The translations under genes were made by a program, and so were the position numbers. 35,037 nucleotides of DNA from Sphingomonas sp. (GTDB lineage: Bacteria; Pseudomonadota; Alphaproteobacteria; Sphingomonadales; Sphingomonadaceae). The notes beneath the pieces were generated by a model. The model saw only the letters and a list, made by a program, of their open reading frames with translations. It did not search any database and had not been told where the DNA came from. This document shows positions 34,499 through 35,037 of the stretch, piece after piece (within the stretch, counting starts at the first letter, position 1; each line of letters begins with the position of its first letter). Location: NCBI GenBank assembly GCA_013816595.1, contig JACDEB010000014.1, positions 1-35,037 on the forward strand. Reading direction: 5' to 3'.

Positions 34499-35037
34499 GG
34501 CCGTCCTACCCGCTGGATTTCCCATTCGAGCGAGATCCCGCTGTCGTCCTTCACCCGGCGCCGAACGTCTTCGCCCAATTGTTCGATATCCTTGCTGCTT
34601 GCCTGTCCCAGATTGAGCAGGAAGTTACAGTGTTTTTCGGAGACCTGAGCGCCGCCCAGCGTGAGCCCGCGGCAACCCGCCTTGTCGATCAGCCGCCACG
34701 CCTTGTCGCCGTCCGGATTCTTGAAGGTCGACCCGCCGGTGCGGCTGCGCAAGGGTTGCGATTGCTCGCGGCTGTGGGCGATCCGGTCCATCTCGGCCTG
34801 GATTGCCGAAGAGTCGCCGGAAGACCCGCGCAACGTCGCCGCGACCACGATCGCCTGGGCCGGCAATTGACTGTGGCGGTAACTGTAGTTCAAATCGGCT
34901 GCGCTCAACGTGACCCGCTCGCCCGATCGCAACACGACATCGCAGTCGACCAGCACCTCGCGGGTTTCGCGGCCGTAAGCGCCGCCGTTCATGCGCACGA
35001 ATCCGCCCACGGTGCCGGGGATCGAGCGGAGGAATTC
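34495..35037 (-). CDS. murB: UDP-N-acetylenolpyruvoylglucosamine reductase, N-terminus outside the window
   Basis: MurB reduces UDP-GlcNAc-enolpyruvate to UDP-MurNAc with NADPH and FAD. Only the last 180 codons are present; the frame runs off the right edge. The visible part has IPGTVGGFVRMNGGAYG of the FAD domain, the catalytic Ser region RTGGSTFKNPDGDKAWRLID, GLTLGGAQVSEKHCNFLLN with the conserved Glu, and the C-terminal helix. It matches MurB type I. It overlaps ddl by 4 nt; order murB-ddl-ftsQ-ftsA is the usual dcw order. Confidence 0.96.
   Translation of the reverse strand, partial: EFLRSIPGTVGGFVRMNGGAYGRETREVLVDCDVVLRSGERVTLSAADLNYSYRHSQLPAQAIVVAATLRGSSGDSSAIQAEMDRIAHSREQSQPLRSRTGGSTFKNPDGDKAWRLIDKAGCRGLTLGGAQVSEKHCNFLLNLGQASSKDIEQLGEDVRRRVKDDSGISLEWEIQRVGRP

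Overview
The window is chromosomal DNA of a GC-rich alphaproteobacterium, most likely a sphingomonad (order Sphingomonadales). The evidence is a complete PhyR/NepR/EcfG general stress response (GSR) locus with a PhyP-type regulator, an argS-SPOR-nagZ-scpAB-tatABC gene order, frequent TTG and GTG starts, and many 4-nt overlaps between genes. No tRNA, rRNA, insertion sequence or CRISPR array was seen. All coordinates and motif searches were done by eye.

Layout. 1-1866 (-): mdh-sucD of the TCA cycle. 2099-5046 (+): a small secreted protein, then sdhB, a hotdog thioesterase and the ATPase zapE, the last three overlapping. 5167-9850: a cupin lipoprotein, a YhiN-type flavoprotein (-), a DUF347 membrane protein, an exported M20 peptidase, a palindromic repeat and a Bcp-type peroxiredoxin (-). 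9840-12545 (-): glnE. 12617-16801: the GSR locus. 16801-23789 (-): a nine-gene run argS-SPOR-SPOR-nagZ-scpA-scpB-tatA-tatB-tatC. 23955-25963: an acetyltransferase-like membrane gene broken by an in-frame TAG, convergent with a methyltransferase. 26011-28370 (-): dgt and a TPR/SPOR protein. 28538-35037 (-): the division and wall cluster murB(partial)-ddl-ftsQ-ftsA-[MFS transporter]-ftsZ.

The GSR locus is the most interesting part. Besides phyR, nepR, ecfG and the phyP-like gene, it appears to hold three less obvious elements. The first is a ~100-nt small RNA gene (about 16700-16801) with a perfect EcfG-type promoter (GGAAC-N17-CGTT), two strong hairpins whose loops each carry seven C residues, and a T6 tract. 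This layout recalls the Caulobacter GSR sRNA GsrN. The second is a 51-residue one-TM protein (13549-13704) directly under a perfect GGAAC-N16-CGTT promoter and upstream of ecfG. The third is a 59-residue protein (12617-12796) whose C-terminal half matches NepR, so it may be a second anti-sigma factor convergent with ecfG. A further EcfG-like promoter lies in the phyR/nepR intergenic region. Together these suggest an autoregulated stress module: phosphorylated PhyR sequesters NepR, freed EcfG transcribes its own locus plus the sRNA, and the PhyP-like protein, whose ATPase domain is degenerate, resets PhyR.
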